Shown here: piece after piece, positions 8,153-17,570 of the stretch | Numbering within the stretch: position 1 is the stretch's first letter | Layout of the letters: each line of letters starts with the position of its first letter | NCBI GenBank assembly: GCA_964541155.1 | Contig: CAZIPC010000002.1 | Coordinates: 124,001-188,000, forward strand | Direction of reading: 5' to 3' | DNA length: 64,000 nt | Source: UBA4416 sp964541155 | Lineage (GTDB): Bacteria; Bacteroidota; Bacteroidia; B-17B0; Aurantibacillaceae | The notes under the pieces: generated by a model | What the model was told of the DNA's origin: nothing | The model's database searches: none | Seen by the model: only the letters and a program-made list of their open reading frames with translations | Program-made: the position numbers and the translations under genes

Positions 8153-10048
8153 TTATCTTCCTAAATGAACTAATAAAACAGAAATATCTGCTGGGTTGAT
8201 TCCTGAAATACGACTCGCCTGACCAATAGTTGTTGGGCGTAGTTTTGTTAATTTATCCCTAGCCTCTAGAGACAAGCTTGAAACTGCCTTGAAATCGAAA
8301 TCAGGTTTAATTTTATAATTGTCTAGTTTGGCTACTTTTTCAGCATTTTCTTTTTCTCTTTCGATGTAGCCCTCGTATTTCATTAAAATTTCTGCTTGCA
8401 TAATTGTATCAGAATCTAAACCCGAAACTTCATTTTCTAAATCCAAGCAATGTTCTGCTAAACCTCCTATAGAAACATCTGGCCTAGATAAAATATTGAA
8501 ATATCTGATCTTTTGTGTTAGTGGGGCGGAGCTGATGCTTTCTAAATAGCGATTAGCTTCTCCTGGTTCTGCGCTAGTATTCTTAAAAAAATTGATTAGT
8601 TTTTCATAGTTCCGAACCTTCTCAGAAACCCTTCTCATTCTTTCGTCACCTGCTAAACCAATAGAATGAGATAGGGGTGTTAAACGAACATCCGCATTAT
8701 CTTGACGTAACAATAAGCGATATTCTGAACGAGAGGTAAACATTCTATAAGGTTCATCTGTGCCTTTGGTAACTAAGTCATCAATTAAAACGCCTATATA
8801 AGCCTCATGACGTTTTAGTATGAAAGGATTTTTTTCATTAATTTTTAAATGTGCATTTATAGCGGCCATTTGTCCTTGACAAGCCGCCTCTTCGTATCCT
8901 GTGGTACCATTAATTTGTCCAGCAAAATATAATCCCTCTACTAATTTAGTTTCAAGAGTAAGTTGAAGTTGAGTTGGGGGAAAATAATCATATTCGATAG
9001 CATAACCAGGACGAAACATTTTTGCGTTTTCAAAACCAGGAATTAATTTTAATGCTTTTTGTTGTACATCAACAGGAAGAGATGTAGAAAATCCATTAAC
9101 ATAAATTTCAACAGTATCCCAGCCTTCTGGCTCTATAAACAACTGATGTCTGTCTCTTTCTGAAAATCGAGTAATTTTATCTTCTATACTTGGACAATAT
9201 CTTGGTCCCAGGCCTTGGATACGACCTGAATACATGGGTGATTTTTCAAATCCTGTTTTTAAAATATCATGTACTTGTTGATTTGTATAAGTTATATGGC
9301 AGGGTAGTTGTTTTTTTATTGAAATTCCGTTTTTTGAAATAAAGGGAGAAGTATTATCTAAATAAGAAAATTTATCAATAGCTAAATCACCTTCTTGTTC
9401 TTCCATTTTAGAATAATCTAAAGAACGTCCATCTATTCGAGGTGGTGTTCCTGTTTTCATTCTGCCATTTTCAAAACCCAATCTTACAAGTTGTTCTGTT
9501 ATTCCATAAGAAGCAGACTCTCCGCTACGCCCTCCTCCTATCTGCTTTTCTCCCAAATGAATAAGTCCATTTAAAAATGTTCCATTTGTTAGTATAACCG
9601 CCTTAGATTTAAATTCTAATCCCATTCCAGTTATTACTCCTTCAACTCGCTTACCATCTTTAGAAACTATTAGTTGTCGACACATGTCTTGCCAAAAATC
9701 CACATTAGGTGTTTTTTCAAGCATTTCTCTCCAGGTAGCAGCAAATAACATTCTATCGTTTTGAGTACGAGGACTCCACATTGCGGGGCCTTTTGAACGA
9801 TTTAACATTCTAAATTGTATAGCTGATTTATCAGAAACTATTCCACTATAACCTCCTAATGCATCTATTTCACGAACAATTTGGCCTTTTGCTATACCTC
9901 CCATTGCCGGATTGCAACTCATTTGAGCAATAGTTTGCATATTCATGGTAAGCAATAATACTCTAGACCCCATGTTTGCCGCCGCCGCCGCCGCCTCGCA
10001 CCCTGCGTGACCTGCGCCAACTACTATTATATCATATTCAATAAACAT
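8153..10048 (-). CDS. mnmG: tRNA uridine-5-carboxymethylaminomethyl modification enzyme MnmG (GidA)
   Basis: MnmG is an FAD-dependent enzyme that with MnmE installs the cmnm5 group on the wobble uridine of several tRNAs. It is cytoplasmic. The 631-residue length is standard. The FAD-binding motif VVGAGHAGCEAA lies near residues 9-20. MSCNPAMGGIAKGQIVREID and the C-terminal LTKLRPTTIGQASRISG are both diagnostic. The alanine run after the FAD motif is encoded by a GC-rich GCC-type triplet run (about 9979-9995), unusual in this AT-rich sequence. In many bacteria gidA lies near the replication origin, which fits the adjacent parS sites. mnmE is not in the window. Confidence 0.97.
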   Translation of the reverse strand: MFIEYDIIVVGAGHAGCEAAAAAANMGSRVLLLTMNMQTIAQMSCNPAMGGIAKGQIVREIDALGGYSGIVSDKSAIQFRMLNRSKGPAMWSPRTQNDRMLFAATWREMLEKTPNVDFWQDMCRQLIVSKDGKRVEGVITGMGLEFKSKAVILTNGTFLNGLIHLGEKQIGGGRSGESASYGITEQLVRLGFENGRMKTGTPPRIDGRSLDYSKMEEQEGDLAIDKFSYLDNTSPFISKNGISIKKQLPCHITYTNQQVHDILKTGFEKSPMYSGRIQGLGPRYCPSIEDKITRFSERDRHQLFIEPEGWDTVEIYVNGFSTSLPVDVQQKALKLIPGFENAKMFRPGYAIEYDYFPPTQLQLTLETKLVEGLYFAGQINGTTGYEEAACQGQMAAINAHLKINEKNPFILKRHEAYIGVLIDDLVTKGTDEPYRMFTSRSEYRLLLRQDNADVRLTPLSHSIGLAGDERMRRVSEKVRNYEKLINFFKNTSAEPGEANRYLESISSAPLTQKIRYFNILSRPDVSIGGLAEHCLDLENEVSGLDSDTIMQAEILMKYEGYIEREKENAEKVAKLDNYKIKPDFDFKAVSSLSLEARDKLTKLRPTTIGQASRISGINPADISVLLVHLGR

Positions 10049-10059
10049 TTTGTATATAA

Positions 10060-10836
10060 TTAAATCATGTTTATTTTGGTTAATAATTCTTCCTTGAAGC
10101 GACCTCCAATAGGTATTAGTTTTTTATTTTCCTCTAATATAACTGTTTGATTTTCAATTACTTGTATTTTATCAATGCGGATGATAAAGGATCTATGAGC
10201 CCTAATGAAGTCTCCATTATATAATTTTTTTTCTATTTCTTTCATCGTAGAATGCACTGTGTACCTGGCATTTTGGGTATTAACAACAACATAATCTTTT
10301 AATGCTTCAATAAAGTAAATATCTTTTAAATTTAGCTTTATTAACTTGCTGTTAGATTTAATAAATAAAATAGGTTTAGATTCGTCTTTATTTTCAACTA
10401 ATGAAAATAAATAATCCCTTTCTCTTTTTATGTCTATATCTTTTTTTGATTTGGAAATAGTTAACTCTATTACTAATTTTAGTTCAATATCTTTTATTGG
10501 CTTGAAAATACAAGCATATGGCTCTGTATTTATTAATTTAACATTAAAAGACTCTTCTAGAGTGTTATCGAGTAAAAAAATTATAGGTATGTTATAATTT
10601 TTTTTTAAAGTTTCTGCAACATCAATTCCTGTTAAATTTCCTTTTAAATTAATATCCATTAAAACAACATTTGGTTCTAGTGCGGTTATATTTTTTATTG
10701 CATCTAAACCATTATTGCTCGTTCCTATGATGTTATATCCTAATTTTTTTAAACTTTTTTGAATATTTTTTAACGTATTATTTTCATCTTCAACTATATA
10801 AACATTATTATTTTCCATAATTTCTTTTTTACTCAT
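10060..10836 (-). CDS. LytTR-family response regulator (orphan)
   Basis: This two-domain regulator has 258 residues. The receiver domain (about 10-130) has the acidic pocket Glu16-Asp17, the phospho-acceptor Asp61 in VVLMDINL and Lys112 in IFKPIKD. The LytTR DNA-binding domain (about 150-255) includes YFIEALKDYVVV and FIRAHRSFIIRID. No histidine kinase is adjacent, so its partner is unknown. The stop codon is 11 bp from the mnmG start on the same strand, so the two may be co-transcribed. An alternative ATG six codons downstream (MENNNVYIVED) is equally plausible as the start. The target genes are unknown. Confidence 0.88.
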   Translation of the reverse strand: MSKKEIMENNNVYIVEDENNTLKNIQKSLKKLGYNIIGTSNNGLDAIKNITALEPNVVLMDINLKGNLTGIDVAETLKKNYNIPIIFLLDNTLEESFNVKLINTEPYACIFKPIKDIELKLVIELTISKSKKDIDIKRERDYLFSLVENKDESKPILFIKSNSKLIKLNLKDIYFIEALKDYVVVNTQNARYTVHSTMKEIEKKLYNGDFIRAHRSFIIRIDKIQVIENQTVILEENKKLIPIGGRFKEELLTKINMI

Positions 10837-10971
10837 TATTTTAAAAATAACTTTTATGCAATCAACGTTTAATTAAACTTTATGTTTAATAGAATTCAAA
10901 GTTACGAAGATTATTATGTTTATTTTGAAGGACGTGTTTTGTTTTGAAGAATTAAGTGTTAATTGGATATT

Positions 10972-12651
10972 TTATTTACTATTTTCAAGAATTATTGTTT
11001 TATCTGGTTTTTTATTATACAATGATGAATAATCTCTTAAGCTTTCTTCATAAGTAGGGTTTATTTTTATTCCCTGAAATTTTATTTCTATATCGTTTTC
11101 GTAATATATTGTTAAATAATTGAAACCAGCTTCGTCATAAAATCTCCAATCTTTTTGTTTAAGGCCTCCTATATAGTTTCCTTGAATCATTTTTTTTCCG
11201 TTTTCATAATACCAGGTATGAACACCTTCTTCATCTCCATTTATAAAATTTCCTTCGAAACGTAGTTTTTCTTTTGGCATGTAATATCGTTTCCATAAAC
11301 TATCTGGTTTATCATTTATATACTTTCCTATTTCTTTGTATTGTGAATTTTCATAAATCCATAATCCATCTTGCATGTCGTCTATAAAATTACCTTTGGT
11401 AATTATTTTACCATCTTCGGTATATTCTGTCATTATTCCATTTCGTAAATTATCAATATAAAATTCTTGTCTCATTAATGCTTTATTTTCATAATACCAG
11501 TTCCACTCTCCTTGTGCCCTACCTTTTTTATCATATTTTCCTTGTTGTTCTATATTTCCATTAGGGTAGTAAAATATCCATTCTCCTATTCTTTTATCAT
11601 TATTATAAAAACCTTTTGCTTTAAATTCACCTGTATTATGGTATTCTGTCCAAACTCCAATTTTATTTCTTAAACTATCTACGGCGCCATAATCTGTTTT
11701 TATTCCTTCTAAAAATATTATTGCAGAATCTGGTACAGGTATATTTTTACAAATGTTTTTTTTAATCATAACATTACTAGTATCGTCTCTTGCAATTAAT
11801 AAAGAATCACATTGATATTTTTGTTTATAATGGTAATGAATTCCAACTGGTGAATTATTTATATATCCGCCTTCATATTTTAATGTTCCATCCGAATAAT
11901 ACTCTTTATAAACATCTAATTTAGCTAGTTCTGGTGCGTTTTTAATTTGTTTTCCGTTTATAAATTTTTCTGTATTTATTAAATTTCCTTTTTTATCATA
12001 TAGTTTAATGTATCCATTTACTAAGTTATCTTTAAATTTTTTTTCTTCTTTTAATTTTCCATCATTGTAAAATTCTTTCCAAACACCTTGTTTAAAACCA
12101 TTTTCATCTTTTCTGTTTATTTTTTCAACAGAAGCTAAAATACCGCTTTGGTATTTTATTATTGAAATAATTAATGAGTCTTCAGAATATTCAAAAGCTA
12201 TTCCATCTGGTTTTCCGTTGATATAGGGGATTATTTGTTTTATTTTACCTGATTGATAATACCAATAAGAATTACCATTTTTAATATCATTAATAAAGTT
12301 TTCTTTACTTAAAACTAATTGATTAGAATCATAATTAATTGTATAACCATTTTTTTTTCCAGATATATAATTTATTGATTTAGTTTTTTTTCCTTTTTCT
12401 GAATAAAAATTCCAAGTACTATCTAATAAAAAATTTTTACGATTTCCTTCTATTTTTAAAGAACCATTTTTATAGTAATTTTTCCAATATCCATCTGGCT
12501 TTCCATCTTTCATTAATCCTTCTGAAGATTTTTTTCCATTATCATAATAAAAAACATTATATCCATTAGGATTAATGTTTTGACTTAATATAAATTGTTT
12601 ATTTAAAAACAGTATTACAAAAAGTAAAAAATATTTATTTATAAAATACAC
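10972..12651 (-). CDS. Secreted MORN_2 / YwqK-type repeat protein
   Basis: This 559-residue protein has an N-terminal signal peptide (FLLFVILFLNKQFILSQ) followed by many degenerate 20-25 residue repeats of the form G..DG.W..YY.NG, for example KPDGYWKNYYKNGSLK and RIGEWIFYYPNGNIEQQG. These match the MORN-variant/YwqK antitoxin-like repeat superfamily, which is common in Bacteroidota exported proteins and forms long beta structures. No enzymatic domain or sorting domain is visible. A central stretch around residues 275-320 breaks the repeat pattern. The gene is very AT-rich. It may mediate surface or periplasmic contacts; its role is unknown. Confidence 0.78.
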   Translation of the reverse strand: MYFINKYFLLFVILFLNKQFILSQNINPNGYNVFYYDNGKKSSEGLMKDGKPDGYWKNYYKNGSLKIEGNRKNFLLDSTWNFYSEKGKKTKSINYISGKKNGYTINYDSNQLVLSKENFINDIKNGNSYWYYQSGKIKQIIPYINGKPDGIAFEYSEDSLIISIIKYQSGILASVEKINRKDENGFKQGVWKEFYNDGKLKEEKKFKDNLVNGYIKLYDKKGNLINTEKFINGKQIKNAPELAKLDVYKEYYSDGTLKYEGGYINNSPVGIHYHYKQKYQCDSLLIARDDTSNVMIKKNICKNIPVPDSAIIFLEGIKTDYGAVDSLRNKIGVWTEYHNTGEFKAKGFYNNDKRIGEWIFYYPNGNIEQQGKYDKKGRAQGEWNWYYENKALMRQEFYIDNLRNGIMTEYTEDGKIITKGNFIDDMQDGLWIYENSQYKEIGKYINDKPDSLWKRYYMPKEKLRFEGNFINGDEEGVHTWYYENGKKMIQGNYIGGLKQKDWRFYDEAGFNYLTIYYENDIEIKFQGIKINPTYEESLRDYSSLYNKKPDKTIILENSK

Positions 12652-12709
12652 CGATTAAGCTATTATCTTTCTAAGTTAAATAAAAAAATATTATAAATTG
12701 AAAATTAAT

Positions 12710-13687
12710 TTATAATCCAAATTGAGCAGATAATTCAAGCATTTTATTAATAGGTTTTTTTGATTTTTCTATTAATTTATCACTCATTAATAATTCTGGT
12801 TCTTCGTATTTTAAAGCTATATAAATTTTTTCTAGCGTATTTAATTTCATATGTGGACAATCATTACAAGCACAGTTATTATTAGGCGGGGCAGGAATAA
12901 ATTTTTTTGTAGGATTAGCTTTTTGCATTTGATGTATAATACCAGTTTCTGTAAGAACAATAAATTCTTGAGCTTCAGATTTTTTACTATAATTTAAAAT
13001 AGCTGTTGTACTTCCAATAAAATTAGCATATTCTAAAATATGTGCTTCACATTCAGGATGAGCTAAAATTAATGCTTTAGGATGATTAGCTTTTAATTTA
13101 AGTAATTTTTCTAAACTAAATATTTCATGAACCATACAACTACCATTCCATAAAACCATATTACGTCTAGTTACTTTATTAATGTAAGCACCTAAATTTT
13201 TATCAGGTGCAAAAATTATTTTTTGTTCTTTAGGAAATGATTCTACAATTTGAACAGCGTTAGTAGATGTTACAATAACATCTGAGAGTGCTTTAATATC
13301 TGCTGTACAATTTATATAAGTTAAAACAATATGATCGGGATGAGCAGCTTTAAAAGCTAAAAATTGGTCAGCTGGACAAGAATCTGCTAAAGAGCAACCA
13401 GCATTTAAATCAGGTAATAAAACTTTTGTTTTTGGATTTAAAATTTTTGCAGTTTCAGCCATAAAATGTACGCCTGCAAATAAAATAATGTCAGCTTGTG
13501 TTTTTTCGGCTTGTTGAGCGAGTCCTAAACTATCTCCAATATAGTCTGCAATATCCTGAATATCAGCATTTTGATAATAGTGAGCAAGGACGATTGCATT
13601 CTTTATTTTCTTAAGATGCGAAATCTCTTTGAACAAATCAAGTGATGGATCAATTTTTTTTTCGAGAAAACCTTTTTCTAAATTCAT
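12710..13687 (-). CDS. nadA: Quinolinate synthase A
   Basis: NadA condenses iminoaspartate with dihydroxyacetone phosphate to form quinolinate, the first dedicated precursor in NAD synthesis, using an oxygen-sensitive [4Fe-4S] cluster. The 325-residue length is normal. Expected cluster cysteines lie in DLNAGCSLAD, NGSCMVHE and DCPHMKL near the C-terminus. AHYYQNADIQDIADYIGDS is the conserved N-terminal substrate region. nadB and nadC are not nearby. It is the last minus-strand gene before the divergent AT-rich gap, so its promoter must lie in that gap. Confidence 0.96.
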   Translation of the reverse strand: MNLEKGFLEKKIDPSLDLFKEISHLKKIKNAIVLAHYYQNADIQDIADYIGDSLGLAQQAEKTQADIILFAGVHFMAETAKILNPKTKVLLPDLNAGCSLADSCPADQFLAFKAAHPDHIVLTYINCTADIKALSDVIVTSTNAVQIVESFPKEQKIIFAPDKNLGAYINKVTRRNMVLWNGSCMVHEIFSLEKLLKLKANHPKALILAHPECEAHILEYANFIGSTTAILNYSKKSEAQEFIVLTETGIIHQMQKANPTKKFIPAPPNNNCACNDCPHMKLNTLEKIYIALKYEEPELLMSDKLIEKSKKPINKMLELSAQFGL

Positions 13688-14168
13688 ATAATATATAATA
13701 AAAGAATTTTAAATATTTAAATTATAGTTATAGTATATAGGATGTTAATACTGTGTAAAAATAAGGTTTTGTTTACTTGTTTTTACGATAAATTAAAGTC
13801 TATTAACAAATATTAAACGATATTTTTACGTATAAAGATTTGATTTTTAATAGTATACTGAGTAATAAACAATATTGTTAATATAAAAAATGGTTAATAA
13901 CAAATTAGATTATGAGTAATTTTTATTGTTTATAAAACTGTATAAAGCAATAAATAATTTTTGAAAATAAATTTTTTTGAATGAAAAATTACTATAAGTA
14001 AATTAACTATTAATAAATAGATAAATAATTACATAAACTTATTAACGATAATTTAAATTATACACAGTAATTTTGTTAATTAGCAGTATATATAAAACAC
14101 TCATTTTCAGTATGTGTAGTTATGAGTGTTAATTAACGTTGATTACAAACTATTAACAAAACTTTGAT
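13688..14168. other. AT-rich gene-free gap; candidate replication origin region
   Basis: This 481-bp gap between divergent nadA and rpiB is the longest stretch without a gene. No open frame or RNA gene was seen. It is strongly AT-rich. It holds one consensus DnaA box TTATACACA at 14058-14066 and a one-mismatch box (TGTGTAAAA) at 13752-13760. The 9-mer TATTAACAA occurs at 13801 and 14151 and inverted at 13875; its extended form CTATTAACAAA is at 13800-13810 and 14150-14160. Genes to the left are mostly minus strand and genes to the right mostly plus. Both flanking promoters must also lie here. The origin role is an inference; a plain divergent promoter region is the alternative. Confidence 0.4.
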
Positions 14169-14600
14169 ATGATAAAAATTGCTTTAGGGAGCGACCACGC
14201 AGGATTTGAATTAAAAGAAATATTAATTAAATATTTGAAAGAAAAAAATATTGAAGTAATAGATAAGGGTTGTTTTAGTACTGAAAGATTTGATTATCCA
14301 GATTCTGCTCATATAGTTGCAAAATCTATAATTAATAAAGAAGTTAATTTTGGTATATTAATGTGTGGAAGTGGTAATGGGATTAATATGAGTGCAAATA
14401 AACACAACGGAATTAGAGCAGCTTTATGTTGGAATGCTGAAATTTCTGCTCTAGCTCGCCAACATAATGATGCTAATATATTAACCTTACCAGCTAGATA
14501 TATTACAATTGAAGAAGCAAAAAAATGTGTAGATATATTTTTAACTGAACAATTTGAAGGAGGAAGACATGCTGATAGAATACAAAAAATAGACTGTTAA
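14169..14600 (+). CDS. rpiB: Ribose 5-phosphate isomerase B
   Basis: RpiB interconverts ribose 5-phosphate and ribulose 5-phosphate in the non-oxidative pentose phosphate pathway. The 143-residue length and fold-defining motifs fit the RpiB/LacAB family: IALGSDHAGFELKE at the N-terminus with the substrate-binding Asp-His, MCGSGNGINMSANK with the anion-binding loop, and LCWNAEISALARQHNDANIL. The catalytic Cys of the family appears as Cys in LMCGSGNG. It is monocistronic: a strong hairpin follows and the next gene has its own gap. Allose 6-phosphate isomerase activity is possible in this family but not indicated by context. Confidence 0.94.
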   Translation: MIKIALGSDHAGFELKEILIKYLKEKNIEVIDKGCFSTERFDYPDSAHIVAKSIINKEVNFGILMCGSGNGINMSANKHNGIRAALCWNAEISALARQHNDANILTLPARYITIEEAKKCVDIFLTEQFEGGRHADRIQKIDC

Positions 14601-14615
14601 ATTATTATTTATATT

Positions 14616-14650
14616 AAAAAGCCTCGTAAATATTATTTTACGAGGCTTTT
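14616..14650 (+). terminator. Terminator of rpiB
   Basis: AAAAAGCCTCGTAAA pairs with TTTTACGAGGCTTTT around a 5-nt loop, 15 bp after the rpiB stop codon. Confidence 0.88.
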
Positions 14651-14734
14651 AGCTTCTTAACAATTTAATAACATTAAAAACATATAAATCTAATATTAAG
14701 GTAATTATTTTGCGATAGTTAATATTAAATTTAC

Positions 14735-16048
14735 ATGAAATATATTTTTACTTTACTTTTTGTTTTTGTTTTATTTACAAATAACATAAATTCTCAAAAC
14801 ACTAATGATAGTGTTCAAGCATCTATAGCAGATATAAAAAAAACATTAGATGTTATTAAAAAAACTAAAATAACTGGTTGGATTCAGGCTCAATTACAAT
14901 TTGCAGATAGTGCTGGCCAAAAAAGTTATGATGGTGGTGATTTTGCACCAAACACAGATAAAAGATTTATGATTAGAAGAGGCCGTATAAGATTTGCTTA
15001 TGAAAATCAAAACTCAATTTATGTATTACAAGTTAATTTAACAGAAAGAGGAATTAATGTTGCTGATATTTTTGCAAAAGTAACAGACCCTTGGACAAAA
15101 TGGATGTCTTTACAAGTTGGTTTATTTAATAGACCCTTTGGTTTTGAAATTCAACAATCTTCTGCTGACAGAGAAACACCTGAGCGATCTCGTTATACAC
15201 AAGTATTAATGCAAAACGAAAGAGACATGGGCGCTGCTTTAATTATTGAAGCACCAAAAAAATCTAAATGGCATGGATTAAAATTTACTGGAGGGTTTTT
15301 TAATGGAACTGGCATTCCAAGTAATGGAGATTATAATAATCCAACAAAACCATATGTAAATGATTATGATGTGTTTAAAGATTTTATAGGTCGTTTGAAT
15401 TATAATAAATCATTAAAAGAAGATAAAATAAAGTTTGGAATAGGTGTTTCGCATTATAATGGAGCCGTGCGACAGTATAATAATACTGTATATTCTAAAA
15501 CAACAATAGACTCAAACGGATTATTAAAATGGACAGCAAACGACTCAACAAAAATGGATTTAAAAGGCAAGGGGGCAGCTAAAATATATTATGGTATTGA
15601 TGCTCAGGTTTCTTTAAAATCGGTTATAGGTGTATCAACACTAAGAACAGAATACATGTTTGGACAACAACCAGGAACAGCCTCATCATCTACAAGCCAA
15701 GCTTTTGAACAAAAAACAGCAACATATATTAGAAAATTTAATGCCTATAGTGCCTTATTTGTTCAGCGTATAGGAAAGACAAAACACGAAATAGCAGTTA
15801 AGTATTCTTTTTATGATCCTAACACTAAAGTTTCGGGAAGCGATATAGGAAAAACAAATTCAGGATTCAACACAACAGACATTGCTTATACAGATATAGG
15901 CTTAGGTTATATTAATTATTTTAATGATAATATTAAATTTATGATATACTATAATTTGGTTAAAAACGAAACAACAAAAAATATTACAGGATACAGTAAA
16001 GATTTAAAAGACAACGTGTTTACCTTAAGAATACAGATGCGTTTTTAG
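14735..16048 (+). CDS. Outer-membrane porin, phosphate-selective OprO/OprP type
   Basis: This 437-residue protein has a signal peptide (FTLLFVFVLFTNNINSQ) and beta-barrel features: alternating aromatic strands, RRGRIRFAYE, GLFNRPFGFEIQQSS and a terminal Phe (RIQMRF) as expected for outer-membrane insertion. A short periplasmic coiled region (IADIKKTLDVIKKTK) precedes the barrel. The pattern fits the phosphate-selective porin O/P family. It lies 67 bp before a PiT-family phosphate transporter on the same strand, so the two probably move phosphate across the outer and inner membranes in turn. No terminator lies between them. Anion specificity is inferred from family and neighbour. Confidence 0.85.
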   Translation: MKYIFTLLFVFVLFTNNINSQNTNDSVQASIADIKKTLDVIKKTKITGWIQAQLQFADSAGQKSYDGGDFAPNTDKRFMIRRGRIRFAYENQNSIYVLQVNLTERGINVADIFAKVTDPWTKWMSLQVGLFNRPFGFEIQQSSADRETPERSRYTQVLMQNERDMGAALIIEAPKKSKWHGLKFTGGFFNGTGIPSNGDYNNPTKPYVNDYDVFKDFIGRLNYNKSLKEDKIKFGIGVSHYNGAVRQYNNTVYSKTTIDSNGLLKWTANDSTKMDLKGKGAAKIYYGIDAQVSLKSVIGVSTLRTEYMFGQQPGTASSSTSQAFEQKTATYIRKFNAYSALFVQRIGKTKHEIAVKYSFYDPNTKVSGSDIGKTNSGFNTTDIAYTDIGLGYINYFNDNIKFMIYYNLVKNETTKNITGYSKDLKDNVFTLRIQMRF

Positions 16049-16115
16049 TATTAACTTAACATTAACTTAACATACATAAAAAAACAAGGACTTACTTTTA
16101 CAAAAAATCAAAAAA

Positions 16116-17510
16116 ATGACAACAACATTAATTATCTTTTTAGTTATATGCTTGATATTAGCATGTACGTTTGAATTCGTAAACGGTTTTCATGATACAG
16201 CAAATGCCGTAGCAACCGTTATTTACACAAACTCTATGAAACCAACTGTGGCTGTTGTTTATAGCGGTATATTAAATTTTATTGGTGTTTTAACAGGAGG
16301 AATAGCAGTAGCAATGGGAATTGTGAATTTATTACCCATGGAAGTTTTAGTAGATAGTAATGTTTACCACGGTATAGCGATGATTTTAGCATTATTATTA
16401 TCCGCAATTATTTGGAATTTAGGCACATGGTATTTTGGATTACCTGCGTCTAGCTCACACACATTAATAGGGTCTATAATAGGAATTGGGTTAGCTTTTT
16501 ATTTTTTACCAGACAATGTTGGGGGTAGTGCAGTAAATTGGGATAAGGCTAAAGATACAGGTTTAGCTTTATTAATATCGCCACTTGCTGGATTTACAGT
16601 TGCTATTATAATGATGTTTATTTTTAAACGCCTAATAAAAAACGAAACCATTTATAAAGAACCAATTCCTGGAAAAACGCCTCCTATTTGGATTCGTATG
16701 TTATTATGGACTACTTGTGGATTAGTAAGTTTTTTTCATGGGCAAAATGACGGACAAAAAGGTGTGGGATTGGTAATGATGATATTGATTGCAATTTTAC
16801 CAGCTAGCTTTTCGTTAGACTCTGATATTAATTTACAAAGTACAAATGCAAATGTGGCGGTAATTAATAAAATTATTTCTACTACAGATACCACTCAATT
16901 TGGTAAAGATGAATTTAAAAATTACAATACGATAAAAAAACATTCTATTCATTTTGCAGAAGCAACCAAAGGAAAGGCTTTTTCCGAATCAATAGCATTA
17001 ACAGATAGATTTGAATTAAGAAAAGACGTGGTTAAAATAACAAAAAGCGCAGAAAAATTATTAAAAAGCGCAAACGTAGCTATTTCAAAAAATGATGCTA
17101 ACACATTAAAAATAGAAATAAAATCAGCCAAAAAATTAGTAGAATACGCTCCGTCATGGGTAATTATAATGATTTCTGTTTCATTAGGTTTAGGAACTAT
17201 GATAGGATGGAAAAGAATAGTAAAAACAATAGGCGAAAAAATAGGAAAGCAACACATGAGTTATGCCCAAGGAGCATCAGCAGAAATGGTTGCCGCTATG
17301 GGAATAGGCGTTGCTTCTGCATACGGAGTTCCAGTTAGTACAACCCATATGTTAAGTTCGGGAATTATGGGAAGCATGGTTGCTAAAAAAGGATTAAAAA
17401 ATCTACAAAGAAAAACAATTACAAATATATTTTTAGCTTGGGTATTAACACTACCTGTGACTATGATTTTATCTGGACTTTTATTTTTATTGTTTAGGGC
17501 AATTTTATAA
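16116..17510 (+). CDS. PiT-family inorganic phosphate transporter
   Basis: This inner-membrane symporter takes up phosphate with a cation. Both copies of the duplicated PiT signature are visible: FEFVNGFHDTANAVATVIYTNSMKP near residues 20-44 and HGQNDGQKGVG near 205, along with SSSHTLIGSIIGIGLA and GVPVSTTHMLSSGIMGS. Residues about 230-345 form a hydrophilic Lys-rich insert between helices, as found in larger Bacteroidota PiT proteins. The 464-residue length fits that subgroup. It follows the OprO/P-like porin and ends at a strong terminator. No PhoU-like (DUF47) partner is adjacent, unlike many PiT loci. Confidence 0.93.
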   Translation: MTTTLIIFLVICLILACTFEFVNGFHDTANAVATVIYTNSMKPTVAVVYSGILNFIGVLTGGIAVAMGIVNLLPMEVLVDSNVYHGIAMILALLLSAIIWNLGTWYFGLPASSSHTLIGSIIGIGLAFYFLPDNVGGSAVNWDKAKDTGLALLISPLAGFTVAIIMMFIFKRLIKNETIYKEPIPGKTPPIWIRMLLWTTCGLVSFFHGQNDGQKGVGLVMMILIAILPASFSLDSDINLQSTNANVAVINKIISTTDTTQFGKDEFKNYNTIKKHSIHFAEATKGKAFSESIALTDRFELRKDVVKITKSAEKLLKSANVAISKNDANTLKIEIKSAKKLVEYAPSWVIIMISVSLGLGTMIGWKRIVKTIGEKIGKQHMSYAQGASAEMVAAMGIGVASAYGVPVSTTHMLSSGIMGSMVAKKGLKNLQRKTITNIFLAWVLTLPVTMILSGLLFLLFRAIL

Positions 17511-17522
17511 AACATATAACAC

Positions 17523-17556
17523 AAAAAAAGGCAACCAAATCCGGTTGCCTTTTTTT
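17523..17556. terminator. Bidirectional terminator between pit and the coiled-coil protein
   Basis: AAAAAAAGGCAACC and GGTTGCCTTTTTTT form a perfect 14-bp stem between two convergent genes. Confidence 0.9.
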
Positions 17557-17570
17557 GTTTAATAATGTTA

